NCBI GenBank assembly: GCA_020724545.1
Contig: DYGR01000014.1
Coordinates: 1-64,000, forward strand
Direction: 5' to 3'
DNA from: Candidatus Methanoperedens nitratireducens
GTDB lineage: Archaea > Halobacteriota > Methanosarcinia > Methanosarcinales > Methanoperedenaceae
DNA length: 64,000 bases
The first letter of the stretch is position 1. Every line of letters begins with the position of its first letter. Shown one piece after another: positions 17,098 to 25,614 of the stretch. The notes under the pieces were generated by a model. It was given only the letters and a program-made list of their open reading frames with translations, was not told where the DNA came from and searched no databases. Position numbers and translations under genes: made by a program.

Positions 17098-18360
17098 ATG
17101 AATTCTACAGGAAAATGTATTGTTTTGCTTATTCCGCTGCTATTTTTACAGGCTGCGGCAGCATCGAATGAGTATCTTATAACCGAGCATGAGCCTGTGT
17201 ATCCCGGGGATACAGTCTTTGTATGGGTTCCGATTAAAAATATTGGTTATGGTACATGGTGGACTGATACCACCGTGAGACTCGTTCCGGCAAACAATGC
17301 TACAGATAAAGCAATACACGTACTTGATAATCAAGCGCTTCTCGGTAGCATGGAGGACTGGAACGATATACGGACAGCTAAGTTTAAAATCCATATAGAC
17401 CAGAACGCAGTAGAGGGGGAGTATGAGTTTAATATCTATGTCACTACGAAAGGGAAGGATGGTTCAGGCAGCAGCCAGCCTACTACTGTAGTACTGAAAG
17501 ATAAAACCCTGGTCGTTAAAGGCATACCAGTGATAACACTTATCAACACTTCTATCGGGACTGCTGCCCCGGGCTCTACAAATGAAGTTGTATTAAAATT
17601 CAAAAATGAGGGAACAGGTACTGCAAGAAACCTGTATGCTAATATAAATACTGCCCACGAGCACCTGGCAAATGTATTTACAATAGTTGGTTCAGGTACA
17701 GGCTTTTCCCTTGGCAGTATTCGCCCCGGAGGCGAGACAGAGATCAAATTCAATCTCGTGGTTGATGCGCTTGCTCAGACCGGAGTTTACAATATACCTT
17801 TACAAATATCAGGAATGAACTACTCAGCCACCGATTACCTTGGTATAAGCATTGCAGGAATAACAGACTTTGAGTTAAGCTACCAGGAATCTGGAAGTAG
17901 TTTTCTGCTCAGTGTAGCTAACATCGGGGTCAATCCAGCTAAAGCAGTAAGCGTGGAAATACCTCCTCAAAACAGTTTTGGCGTACTGGGGAGCAGTACA
18001 CAGGTTATAGGTAATCTGAATGCTGGAGACTATACCTCTGCAAATTTCCAGGTAGCTCAGAGGGGAGGTTCAGATATGAACATCAGAATACAGTATACCG
18101 ATGCTACCGGTATGCGGCAATCGATAGAAAAGAGGCTGCCTGTGAAACTTTCAGGTGCAATGGCTGGTACGGCATCCAGAGATGCCAGTGATGAACATGA
18201 AGCGATGCACAGCAATGATAGATCGAATACCTCAAAACTTGCGGCCAGCTTTGCTCCATATCTTGGGATTGTATTACTCGGTATCATTGGCTTCTGGCAG
18301 CGAAAGAGCATTTCCGGGATATACCAGAGGTTGAAATTCCAGAGGCAGAGAAGAAAATGA
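17098..18360 (+). CDS. Exported CARDB / S-layer-like protein of the ABC operon
   Basis: A 420-residue protein with a signal peptide (to about residue 22), repeated CARDB/COG1361-like beta-sandwich modules (TDTTVRLVPANN near 60; GSTNEVVLKFKNEGTGTARN near 160; GETEIKFNLVVDALAQTGVY near 210), a disordered Ser/Asp-rich linker and a C-terminal membrane helix (about 381-398) with a very basic tail. Its stop overlaps the permease start. It lies where bacterial systems carry a periplasmic adaptor (MacA), which it does not resemble, so an archaeal adaptor or substrate-binding role is inferred. Confidence 0.72.
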   Translation: MNSTGKCIVLLIPLLFLQAAAASNEYLITEHEPVYPGDTVFVWVPIKNIGYGTWWTDTTVRLVPANNATDKAIHVLDNQALLGSMEDWNDIRTAKFKIHIDQNAVEGEYEFNIYVTTKGKDGSGSSQPTTVVLKDKTLVVKGIPVITLINTSIGTAAPGSTNEVVLKFKNEGTGTARNLYANINTAHEHLANVFTIVGSGTGFSLGSIRPGGETEIKFNLVVDALAQTGVYNIPLQISGMNYSATDYLGISIAGITDFELSYQESGSSFLLSVANIGVNPAKAVSVEIPPQNSFGVLGSSTQVIGNLNAGDYTSANFQVAQRGGSDMNIRIQYTDATGMRQSIEKRLPVKLSGAMAGTASRDASDEHEAMHSNDRSNTSKLAASFAPYLGIVLLGIIGFWQRKSISGIYQRLKFQRQRRK

Positions 18361-19613
18361 GGCTTCTGGATATTTTCCTGCTGTCTCTTTCCCATGTAAA
18401 GAAAAGCAGAATGAGAAGCTGGCTTACCATCATAGGCGTTATTATAGGCGTCGCCTCTGTTGTAGCCATAATATCAATAGGACAGGGGATGCAGGAAAAT
18501 GTGCAGGAGAGGCTTGGAAATTTCGGTGCTGATATTATAACCGTAATCCCTGGCTACTTCAGGGCAACAGGTGTACACAGCGAGATGCATACTGATAGAT
18601 CTGTGAGTACGAGCTCTTCAATTAACCTTACCGATAAAGACTATAAAGTGGTTAAACAGGTACCTGGTGTTATGTATGTAAATGGCATCGTCTCTGGCAA
18701 AGCCGACCTTAACTATGATAATGAGAAGACAGTAGTATCTGTAACAGGTGTAGATACCTCAGTCTGGAGGCTGATGGATACTACAGGAATAGATGAAGGA
18801 AGATATCTCCAGACAGGAGATTCTAATTCGATAGTGGTGGGATATAATCTTGCATATGGGACTTTCCTTCAACCTGTAACACTCAACCGTCCCCTTACAA
18901 TTGGAGGTAAAAATTTCAGGGTTGTGGGCATACTCAAGCAGTCTGGCGGATTTGGAGGCGGCAGTGATACAGCGGTTTATATGCCTGCTGAGATGGCAAG
19001 AGGGGTTATTACGGAAAAAGTAGCAAATAATCAGTTCACATCTATGATTATAAAAGCTTCTGATGCTTCTCTCGTGGAATCCGTCAAAGCTGATATCGAT
19101 CAGAAGCTTATGAGCTCAAGACAGGTAAACCCGCGAACAAAAGATTTTACGGTCATAGCTTCAGCCCTTATCCGTGAGCAGATGAGCGGCGTGACCCAGA
19201 CTCTGTCTCTGTTCTTAAGTGCAATCGCTGCGGTCTCGCTCCTCGTGGGGGCAGTAGGCATAGCCAACACCATGTTCATGTCTGTCATGGAGCGCACCAA
19301 ACAGATAGGACTGCTGAAAGCGATGGGCGCGGGTGAGCGTGAGATCATGAAGCTCTTCCTTATAGAGGCAGGAATGTTCGGATTTGTGGGGGGAATAATA
19401 GGTGTAGTATTCGGCTCTGTTATTTCCTTGCTTATTCCATTTCTGGGAATACAGGCACTTGGCTTTGGAGGAGATATGAGAGCAACAATCAATACAGAAA
19501 CCATCCTCTTTGCCCTTGGATTCTCGGTTGTAATAGGCATATTATCTGGAATCATCCCTGCCCGATATGCAGCCAGGATGAGGCCTGTGGATGCTATACG
19601 GTATGATCAGTAA
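18357..19613 (+). CDS. MacB-type ABC transporter permease
   Basis: A 418-residue MacB/FtsX permease: helix 1 (about 21-45), a MacB-PCD extracytoplasmic domain (about 46-270, with the QENVQERLGNFGADIITV start), and FtsX helices with MERTKQIGLLKAMGAGEREI near residue 310. It begins inside the stop of the CARDB gene, and its ATPase is two genes upstream. In archaea such transporters export peptides or act on envelope proteins. No peptide gene is visible next to it. Confidence 0.87.
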   Translation: MRLLDIFLLSLSHVKKSRMRSWLTIIGVIIGVASVVAIISIGQGMQENVQERLGNFGADIITVIPGYFRATGVHSEMHTDRSVSTSSSINLTDKDYKVVKQVPGVMYVNGIVSGKADLNYDNEKTVVSVTGVDTSVWRLMDTTGIDEGRYLQTGDSNSIVVGYNLAYGTFLQPVTLNRPLTIGGKNFRVVGILKQSGGFGGGSDTAVYMPAEMARGVITEKVANNQFTSMIIKASDASLVESVKADIDQKLMSSRQVNPRTKDFTVIASALIREQMSGVTQTLSLFLSAIAAVSLLVGAVGIANTMFMSVMERTKQIGLLKAMGAGEREIMKLFLIEAGMFGFVGGIIGVVFGSVISLLIPFLGIQALGFGGDMRATINTETILFALGFSVVIGILSGIIPARYAARMRPVDAIRYDQ

Positions 19614-19757
19614 AGGAGAAGATATACATGATCAACCAGAATTTATAACAATTATATTCAAAATTACAAATTAAAGATAGATCACTATATATTTTTATGA
19701 ATTTAAACCAAAACTCCCTTGAAGAAAGAAAATAAGTTTTAATAATAGAGGAAGAGC

Positions 19758-20252
19758 ATGAGTGATAAAATTACTCTAACCATTACACGAAGAAAGCTCA
19801 GTGAAATTTTAATCGGTCTGGTCTCATTGTTTTTCGCTTCAGGGGTTGTAGCTACAATTTTGAAATATTTATGGCCGTCAACTGCAAAAGGCACGGCAAA
19901 TGAAGAAATAAAAATAGCTTCGGTAGATGAGGTTCCAAAAGGAAGCGCTAAAAAGTTTATGTTCAACGGCAAAGCGGCTGTCCTTTTAAATATGCCCGCT
20001 GGTTTCAGAGCGTTCGGAGCTGTATGTACGCACCTTGGATGTATCGCTTACTGGAAGCCTGATGAGAATATTATTTTCTGCCCCTGCCATATAGGTAAAT
20101 TTGATCCCAATACAGGGGCAGTACTCTCAGGACCACCGCCGTCTCCTCTGCCAGCTATAGATATTATCGTAAAAGAGGGCGCAGTGTATGCTCTTAAGTG
20201 GAAAGATCCGGATTATGTTAAAACCATCTCTTTCTATGCGGGAGCCGCATGA
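19758..20252 (+). CDS. Rieske [2Fe-2S] protein with N-terminal membrane anchor
   Basis: A 164-residue protein with a twin-arginine start (ITRRKLSE), one membrane helix (about 17-38) and a Rieske fold. Cluster ligands are C90 and H92 (VCTHLGC) and C108 and H111 (CPCHIGKFD), with C95 and C110 positioned for the disulfide. A conserved GPPPSPLP turn follows. Rieske proteins pair with cytochrome b for quinol oxidation. No cytochrome b follows; instead the next 400 bp hold remnants of an Fe-S subunit gene, so the operon was probably disrupted. Confidence 0.92.
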   Translation: MSDKITLTITRRKLSEILIGLVSLFFASGVVATILKYLWPSTAKGTANEEIKIASVDEVPKGSAKKFMFNGKAAVLLNMPAGFRAFGAVCTHLGCIAYWKPDENIIFCPCHIGKFDPNTGAVLSGPPPSPLPAIDIIVKEGAVYALKWKDPDYVKTISFYAGAA

Positions 20253-20275
20253 GACGATTCAGGTGAAAAATAATA

Positions 20276-20344
20276 ATGCAGCCGCATTTAAAAAGAGCAT
20301 TCACGTTACTGGCTATTGTGATAATTATTTTTATCGTAATTTAA
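20276..20344 (+). pseudogene. Start of a membrane protein, 22 codons then stop
   Basis: A short frame encodes Met, a basic stretch and one hydrophobic helix rich in Ile and Val before TAA. It sits 23 bp after the Rieske stop, where the next gene of a Rieske/cytochrome b operon would begin. It may be the 5' remnant of that gene; a true 22-residue peptide cannot be excluded. Confidence 0.3.
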
Positions 20345-20615
20345 CTCAAAGGAGAGCCCGCACCACAAACAACGCCCAAATTTAGGAGGTGGCGTTGCTG
20401 ATAAATGTACATGGTGCTATCACAGGATTACCAGGGGTCTTTTGCCTGCATGTGTTCAGGCATGCCCCGTCGCAGCAAGGGTGTTCGGAGACCTGAAAGA
20501 TCCTGATAGTCCGGTCAATAAAATACGGGATAAAGAAAGAATCAATGTTCACAAACCTGAATTAGGAACGAGACCCAAAGTATATTATGTTGGATGGGAC
20601 AGGGAGATACGATGA
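20340..20615 (+). pseudogene. 5'-truncated 4Fe-4S subunit (PsrB/NrfC/DmsB type)
   Basis: This frame has no start codon, but from about 20397 it reads DKCTWCYHRITRGLLPACVQ followed by ACPVAARVFGDLKDPDS. That is the characteristic C-terminal ferredoxin half of NrfC/PsrB/DmsB electron-transfer subunits, which pair with an NrfD-type membrane protein. The first about 100 residues are missing. A second ATG at 20612 overlaps the stop, as an nrfD gene would, but its frame closes after 18 codons inside the copA terminus. The pair looks like an operon truncated at both ends next to copA. Confidence 0.75.
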
Positions 20616-20629
20616 TGGCTGACGTAGTC

Positions 20630-22732
20630 TCAGACTTTTCTTTCGAACTTGAATCTCTTAAGTAGCGCGGAGTTTGCCACAACCGAGAGCGAACTTATTG
20701 CCATTGCAGCAGCAGCAATTATCGGATTCAATAGCCCGGCGGCCGCTATAGGTATTGCTGATGTATTATATGCCAGCGCCCAGAACATGTTCTGCTTGAT
20801 TTTCTTCATCGAAGCCTTGCTTAATTTAATTCCAGCCACAACATCGCGAAGGTCATCTTTTATCAGAATTATCCCGCCCGTCTCCTTTGCAACATCAGAA
20901 CCGCTACCTACTGCTATGCCAATGTCTGATTGTGCAAGAGCAGGAGAATCATTTATGCCATCGCCTACCATTGCAACCACCTTCCCCTCTGCCTGCAATT
21001 TCTTTATAACATCAGCCTTTTCTCCAGGAAGGACATTGGCAATGACACGCTCTATTCCCACTTGCTTTGCAACTGCGTTTGCAGTTCTTTCATTATCTCC
21101 TGTGAGCATTATTGTCTCAACCCCGAGCTTTTTGAGTTCAGCCACCGCTTCAACTGAGTTCTCCTTAAGGGTGTCTGCGACTGCAATTATGCCAATGACT
21201 TTCTCATTTTCAGCAACCAGCATCGCGGTCTTTCCTTGAGTTTCAAGAATTTGAATTCTTTCCTCAATATTCTTGGTATCTATACCATTGATCTGCATCA
21301 GCCTGCGGTTGCCCACAAATACCTGATTTCCTTTCACAACCACTTTTATGCCGTGTCCAGGCACAGCTTCAAAGGATTCGGCATCTTTTATCTCGATACC
21401 TTTTTCCTTGGCAGCCCTGACTATCGCCTCACCAAGCGGGTGTTCTGAGCCTTTCTCTGCGATCGCTGCCAGCCTCAATACCTCGTTCTCACTCTCTGCA
21501 ATGATATCCGTGACAGAGGGTTCTCCCTTTGTTAACGTGCCTGTTTTATCAAATACCACAGTAGTGAGCTTCTGTGCCTTCTCGAGATATTCACCTCCGC
21601 GAATCAATATCCCAGCTTCTGCACCTTTTCCAACGCCAACCATTAAAGCAGTGGGCGTAGCAATACCCAGGGCACACGGACATGAGATGATTAGTACAGC
21701 CACGAATGCAAGAAGTCCAGCCGTGAAATTTCCAAAGATAAGATACCATACCGCAAATGTGAGAAACGCCGTGACAACCACAGCAGGCACGAAATAGGCG
21801 CTGATGCGATCCGCCAGCCTCTGGATTGGCGCGCTTGATGCCTGTGCTTCTTCTACCATCTTTACGATTTGCATCAGTGTTGTATCAGCCCCGACCTGCG
21901 TGGCTCTGAACTTCAGCATGCCCATCTTGTTCATGGTCGCGCCGATCACCGTATCTCCTGTTCTCTTTTCAACAGGTATGCTCTCTCCCGTTATCATTTT
22001 TTCATCTACAGCGGATTGTCCTTCCACGACCACGCCGTCAGTAGGGATTTTCTCACCAGGGCGCACTACAACAGTCTCGCCTACCATGACGCTCTCTGCC
22101 GGAATCTCGACCTCTTCGCCGTTTCTGATAACCTTTGCCATGCTGGGGCGCATGTCCATGAGCTTTCTTACGGCAGCCGAGGTGCTGGTTTTCATGTAGT
22201 CCTCCATGAATTTTCCAAGCAGGACAAAGGCGATTATGACCGCGCTTACCTCAAAATAAACGTCCTTTTCCTTTACAGGCAGAATATCCGGGAAAAATAG
22301 CACAAATACACTGAAGAAATACGCGGTCAGGGTTCCCATTGAAATCAAAAGGTCCATGTTTGCCCTTCTCGCCTTTAGAGCAGTATAAGCGCCTGTATAA
22401 AAACTCCAGCCGCCTATGAACTGGACTGGAGTGGTAAGTATAAACAACCAGTAGCCCCATGTAAACCATGGAAGCGAAGGTATGGGCGCCCACGTGACCA
22501 GCGTAACTCCCGCAGCCAGAGTTAGCATCGCTATTACTCGAAGGGCTGCAAGCAAGAGCACTCCTGTGAGGGCTATCGCGACCCTGCGCTTCATACTTTT
22601 CAATTCTCTCTCGGGATTTTCAAATGTCTTAAGGCAACTTTCCATGCAAAAATAATAGGTCCTGCCTCCAATTTCTTTTTTTATAGCAGTCTTCTCATCC
22701 ACATACATTCCGCATACAGGGTCTTTTGGCAT
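20630..22732 (-). CDS. copA: Cu+-type P1B ATPase with N-terminal YHS domain
   Basis: A 700-residue heavy-metal ATPase. It starts with a YHS/TRASH-like metal domain ([12 protein letters not shown], then YYFCMESC, residues 4-32) in place of an HMA domain. Eight membrane helices follow with the [10 protein letters not shown] ion motif (near 348), the actuator TGES, the phosphorylation site DKTGT (near 394), SEHPLGEAI and the hinge [13 protein letters not shown] together with the YHS domain indicates Cu+ or Ag+ export. An AGGAGGT site precedes the ATG. Its 3' end converges on the truncated Fe-S operon. Confidence 0.93.
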   Translation of the reverse strand: MPKDPVCGMYVDEKTAIKKEIGGRTYYFCMESCLKTFENPERELKSMKRRVAIALTGVLLLAALRVIAMLTLAAGVTLVTWAPIPSLPWFTWGYWLFILTTPVQFIGGWSFYTGAYTALKARRANMDLLISMGTLTAYFFSVFVLFFPDILPVKEKDVYFEVSAVIIAFVLLGKFMEDYMKTSTSAAVRKLMDMRPSMAKVIRNGEEVEIPAESVMVGETVVVRPGEKIPTDGVVVEGQSAVDEKMITGESIPVEKRTGDTVIGATMNKMGMLKFRATQVGADTTLMQIVKMVEEAQASSAPIQRLADRISAYFVPAVVVTAFLTFAVWYLIFGNFTAGLLAFVAVLIISCPCALGIATPTALMVGVGKGAEAGILIRGGEYLEKAQKLTTVVFDKTGTLTKGEPSVTDIIAESENEVLRLAAIAEKGSEHPLGEAIVRAAKEKGIEIKDAESFEAVPGHGIKVVVKGNQVFVGNRRLMQINGIDTKNIEERIQILETQGKTAMLVAENEKVIGIIAVADTLKENSVEAVAELKKLGVETIMLTGDNERTANAVAKQVGIERVIANVLPGEKADVIKKLQAEGKVVAMVGDGINDSPALAQSDIGIAVGSGSDVAKETGGIILIKDDLRDVVAGIKLSKASMKKIKQNMFWALAYNTSAIPIAAAGLLNPIIAAAAMAISSLSVVANSALLKRFKFERKV

Positions 22733-22930
22733 TTATTACCTCCTTTTATAGTTTATTATTATTATTATTTTAAATCTTCTAAGGCATTAAGCTCATTATT
22801 CGTAATTTTTCTCCTTAAATGTTTATAAATCAATATCTTCTTTTATACAAGTGGTTTTTTATGTGGTTTTTCCTTTAAATTTTGAACCTGTTAAAGTCAT
22901 TTTTTTAAGAAAATAAAACTAAACAGGCAT
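22733..22930. other. AT-rich promoter region of copA
   Basis: About 200 bp of AT-rich DNA with a short (ATT)n tract at 22752-22774. Read on the minus strand it contains TATA-like stretches ahead of copA. No gene is visible. Confidence 0.35.
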
Positions 22931-23122
22931 TTAGAGCCTATCCGAAAAATCAAAAAGCGTTAATCTGCGTTCATCGGCGTTTATCTGCGGTTCCTTTAAT
23001 TTTATAAACCGCAGATAAACGCAAATAAACGCAGATACCAATTAAAAAATTTGCAATCCAAATTATTCGCTTTTTGTGTGTTGCCTCATAAGATGTTTTT
23101 ATATTTTCCGGATAGACTCTTA
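22931..23122. mobile_element. MITE-like element with terminal and internal inverted repeats
   Basis: The ends are 20-bp imperfect inverted repeats (17 of 20 matched): TTAGAGCCTATCCGAAAAAT at 22931-22950, and the reverse complement of 23103-23122. Inside, GCGTTTATCTGCGGTT (22977-22992) pairs perfectly with 23007-23022 over a 14-bp loop, extended by ATCTGCGTT / AACGCAGAT further out. There is no open frame, so the 192-bp element would depend on a transposase in trans. The ends resemble insertion-sequence termini. Confidence 0.65.
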
Positions 23123-23133
23123 GTTTCCAGATA

Positions 23134-23448
23134 CTATAAAAAGTTCTTAACAACAATTGTTAAGATGATTGCCACACAGAGCGCAACGCATAGAAGAAGC
23201 AAATGCAAATAATTTTTTTGTGAGGTTTCTATAACAGATGCTGTTGTTTCACCCTTGACAGTCAATCTCCATATCTGAGGATCTGCGACGAGGAATTTTT
23301 CTTCTTCGAGATTTCGTAAGGAGCGGAGAAAGCCCTCTGATAAGCGGATTTTAAGCTGCCTTGAGAGTTTCAATAAATCTCTCTGGTCACCCTTATGCCT
23401 GTAAGCATACAGGAGGATTTTAATATCCAGAGTTTTATTTTGGCTCAT
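23134..23448 (-). CDS. Small protein with winged-helix-like domain and C-terminal membrane helix
   Basis: A 104-residue protein whose first 75 residues are helical and basic with a terminal strand pair (FLVADPQIWRLTVKGE), the pattern of a short winged helix. One membrane helix (about 82-100) closes the protein. It overlaps the upstream membrane gene by 14 bp. The family is not recognised; a membrane-tethered regulator is one possibility. Confidence 0.55.
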   Translation of the reverse strand: MSQNKTLDIKILLYAYRHKGDQRDLLKLSRQLKIRLSEGFLRSLRNLEEEKFLVADPQIWRLTVKGETTASVIETSQKNYLHLLLLCVALCVAIILTIVVKNFL

Positions 23449-24109
23449 CTTTTTGTCTTATCACCTCTTCGCTTTTTATAAAACCTATATACATCACAGC
23501 AACCCCGAGTAGTTCAAGTATATACAGTGCCCATTCAACCCCAAATCTGGATAATCCTCCACCACCTGCCACTAAAAGAGCCCCTATTGCTATGAACAAG
23601 TTATAGTTTTTCCGTGCAATGTACCAGGAATATAACGCGCCGCCGATTAATGCGATTGAACCGGGAATTGTAAGAAGCGGGGATATTATTCTAACGTCAG
23701 CGGGCATGGCGCTGCCTCCGACAATTCTTCCCTGCAATTTTTCGGTATCTACCTGGGCATTCAGGGTTAAAATTATTAAATAAGTTATAACTACTGCAAA
23801 ATATAGCGCTAAATATCTTCCCGTACGTCTGTTGAAAAGATAAACAGTCCCGAGCCCCAGAATAGCAACCAGGGAGGCTATCAAAATATAGTAAGCCCGG
23901 TACATGAGTATGCTCCATCCATATATCTCAGAAACAAACTCAAATAAAGTTGTAACTGAAAAAATAAGAAGTCCTGTTCCCCAGATAAACTGATGTATTT
24001 TCCTCCTTTTTGAATACTGGCGGAAAACAGAGATTGTAAAAAATAGGCTTATCAGCGTTGTTAAGAAAGGTGCGAAGGATTGTATTGCGACATCTGAATT
24101 AAGTGTCAT
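23435..24109 (-). CDS. Seven-helix membrane protein, unknown function
   Basis: From the chosen ATG at 24109 the protein has about 224 residues and seven predicted helices, with the pattern of short loops seen in small polytopic proteins. The frame is open up to an ATG at 24169, but that start lies too close to the TATA-like TATATATTTTAAA on the minus strand to be inside the transcript. It is coupled to the winged-helix/TM gene by overlap and is divergent from ccmC. The family is not recognised. Confidence 0.6.
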   Translation of the reverse strand: MTLNSDVAIQSFAPFLTTLISLFFTISVFRQYSKRRKIHQFIWGTGLLIFSVTTLFEFVSEIYGWSILMYRAYYILIASLVAILGLGTVYLFNRRTGRYLALYFAVVITYLIILTLNAQVDTEKLQGRIVGGSAMPADVRIISPLLTIPGSIALIGGALYSWYIARKNYNLFIAIGALLVAGGGGLSRFGVEWALYILELLGVAVMYIGFIKSEEVIRQKDEPK

Positions 24110-24169
24110 ATCATAAAGTTGATATATGCATTTATGGTATCGTTTAAATGGGTTGCGCTTAACAAACAT

Positions 24170-24262
24170 AAAAATTTTTAAAATATATACTTATTTTGTA
24201 AACGGAAATCAATATATTGACGAAATTTAACAAGGTGTAATAATAGTATATTAACACCAGGG
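24170..24262. promoter_or_regulatory. Divergent promoter region between a membrane-protein gene and ccmC
   Basis: An AT-rich segment with AAAATATATACTTA near 24179-24192 can serve as TATA box on the minus strand, and ATAGTATATTAA at 24243-24254 lies immediately before ccmC. No strong ribosome site precedes ccmC, which fits a short or absent leader. Confidence 0.35.
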
Positions 24263-24967
24263 ATGCTAAACATGTTCAAGAAAATACTTTTTTCACTGGC
24301 ACCAGTGGCGTTAGTTATTTCAATATACCTGATATTTTTTGTTGCCCCGATTCCAGTCGATCCCATGGATGTGGGCGGTGATCCTATAAACTTCAAGATA
24401 TTCTACTTTCATGTACCCATAGCTGTCACAGCGTACCTGGCTTTCGCTATTGTATTTATCTCAGGTATTAAGTATTTGAGAACAAAGCAGGAAAAATGGG
24501 ATACCAGAGCAGTTTCTGCAGCAGAGGTCGGCGTAATATTTGCCTTCCTTACTCTGATAACAGGCTCTCTCTGGGCAAGATCTGCCTGGGGTGAGTACTG
24601 GGTTACCTGGGATGTCAGATTGAATACATCGCTTGTTCTTTTTTTAATTTACTTATCTTACCTCATGGTAAGAAAATCCATAGACGAACCTGAGAAACGG
24701 GCAAGGCTTTCATCAGTTTTCGGTATCGTCAGTTTTATAAGTGTACCTTTGAGCTTCCTTTCTATCAGATTATGGAATAGAGCAACCGTTCATCCAGTGG
24801 TTATAGGTCCCGGGGGAGGAGGTATCAGCGGGGATATTGTCATTGGCACGGTTCTTATGAACATAGTAGCATTTATCCTTCTGCTGATTTTACTTATTAC
24901 ATTACGAATAGATAACGAAATCCTGACAGAAAAGATTGCTCTTATCAAACGCACAAATAATTTATAA
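24263..24967 (+). CDS. ccmC: CcmC heme export/handling protein
   Basis: A 234-residue protein with six membrane helices. It carries the family WWD segment WARSAWGEYWVTWDVR (near residues 110-125) and the flanking histidine motifs FHVPIAV (near 51) and ATVHPVV (near 173). CcmC loads heme onto CcmE. It stands 15 kb from ccmEFH, and no ccmA or ccmB is in the window. The next gene is a metal-sensing regulator, only 16 bp downstream. Start at 24263; ATG 24272 is an alternative. Confidence 0.92.
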   Translation: MLNMFKKILFSLAPVALVISIYLIFFVAPIPVDPMDVGGDPINFKIFYFHVPIAVTAYLAFAIVFISGIKYLRTKQEKWDTRAVSAAEVGVIFAFLTLITGSLWARSAWGEYWVTWDVRLNTSLVLFLIYLSYLMVRKSIDEPEKRARLSSVFGIVSFISVPLSFLSIRLWNRATVHPVVIGPGGGGISGDIVIGTVLMNIVAFILLLILLITLRIDNEILTEKIALIKRTNNL

Positions 24968-24983
24968 AATCTAAAGGAGAAAT

Positions 24984-25583
24984 ATGGTAGAACTTGACAA
25001 TCTCGATGTTAAAATATTAACTCAACTTCAGAGCGACAGCAGGAAGTCGTATCAGGAAATAGCCAGGCACTGCCTTACAAGTGTGCCTACCATTAAAAGC
25101 CGTGTGGACAGGTTGTTTGAACTCGGTATCATCAGGAAATTCACACTAGAGATCGATCACAGCAGGCTTGGTATAGCCGAGGCAGTACTAATTGTAAACG
25201 CAAAGCCCATTGCGGTAAACAGAATAGCCGAGGAACTTCTGAAGTTCGAAGAAATAAAAGAACTGTACATCACATCTGACTCTGACGCAGCCATAGTATC
25301 CAGAGTGACAGGGGATATGCAGCACATTCTTGCAATACAGGACAGGATAAACCTAACAGACGTGAACAATATACGTGTTATTCCCGTAAAAAGCCCATAT
25401 AGAAAAGATGCAACCATACCGCTCGCATCCTCCAGCATAACCCTGAGCTGTGCCTATTGCGATAAGAAAGTAACAGGGGATGCGGTCAGAAAGAAATTCG
25501 ATGATAAGGATTATTTCTTCTGCTGTACTATATGCCAGGGTGAGTTTGAGAAGAAATACACGAGATTGCTCGCAAATGTTTGA
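24984..25583 (+). CDS. Lrp/AsnC-type regulator with C-terminal TRASH metal-sensing domain
   Basis: A 199-residue protein: an N-terminal AsnC winged helix (LDVKILTQLQSDSRKSYQEI, residues 7-26), a ligand-binding alpha/beta domain (about 65-140) and a C-terminal TRASH domain with CAYCDKK and FFCCTICQGEFEKKY. In Sulfolobales and haloarchaea, HTH-TRASH proteins (CopT/CopR type) control copper ATPases. An AAAGGAGAAAT site precedes the ATG. It lies directly after ccmC and 2.3 kb from copA, so it may couple copper status to cytochrome maturation. Confidence 0.9.
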   Translation: MVELDNLDVKILTQLQSDSRKSYQEIARHCLTSVPTIKSRVDRLFELGIIRKFTLEIDHSRLGIAEAVLIVNAKPIAVNRIAEELLKFEEIKELYITSDSDAAIVSRVTGDMQHILAIQDRINLTDVNNIRVIPVKSPYRKDATIPLASSSITLSCAYCDKKVTGDAVRKKFDDKDYFFCCTICQGEFEKKYTRLLANV

Positions 25584-25614
25584 TACAGGATAACCGTACA
25601 ACAAGCAAAATCTC

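Noticed and set aside
22752-22774. (ATT)n tract upstream of copA as a phase-variable promoter
   Set aside because: The run is short and impure, typical of AT-rich archaeal intergenic DNA.
23146-23164. Perfect palindrome CTTAACA-ACAAT-TGTTAAG as operator
   Set aside because: It lies at the 3' end of a coding sequence, away from any start; more likely chance or part of a transcription end.
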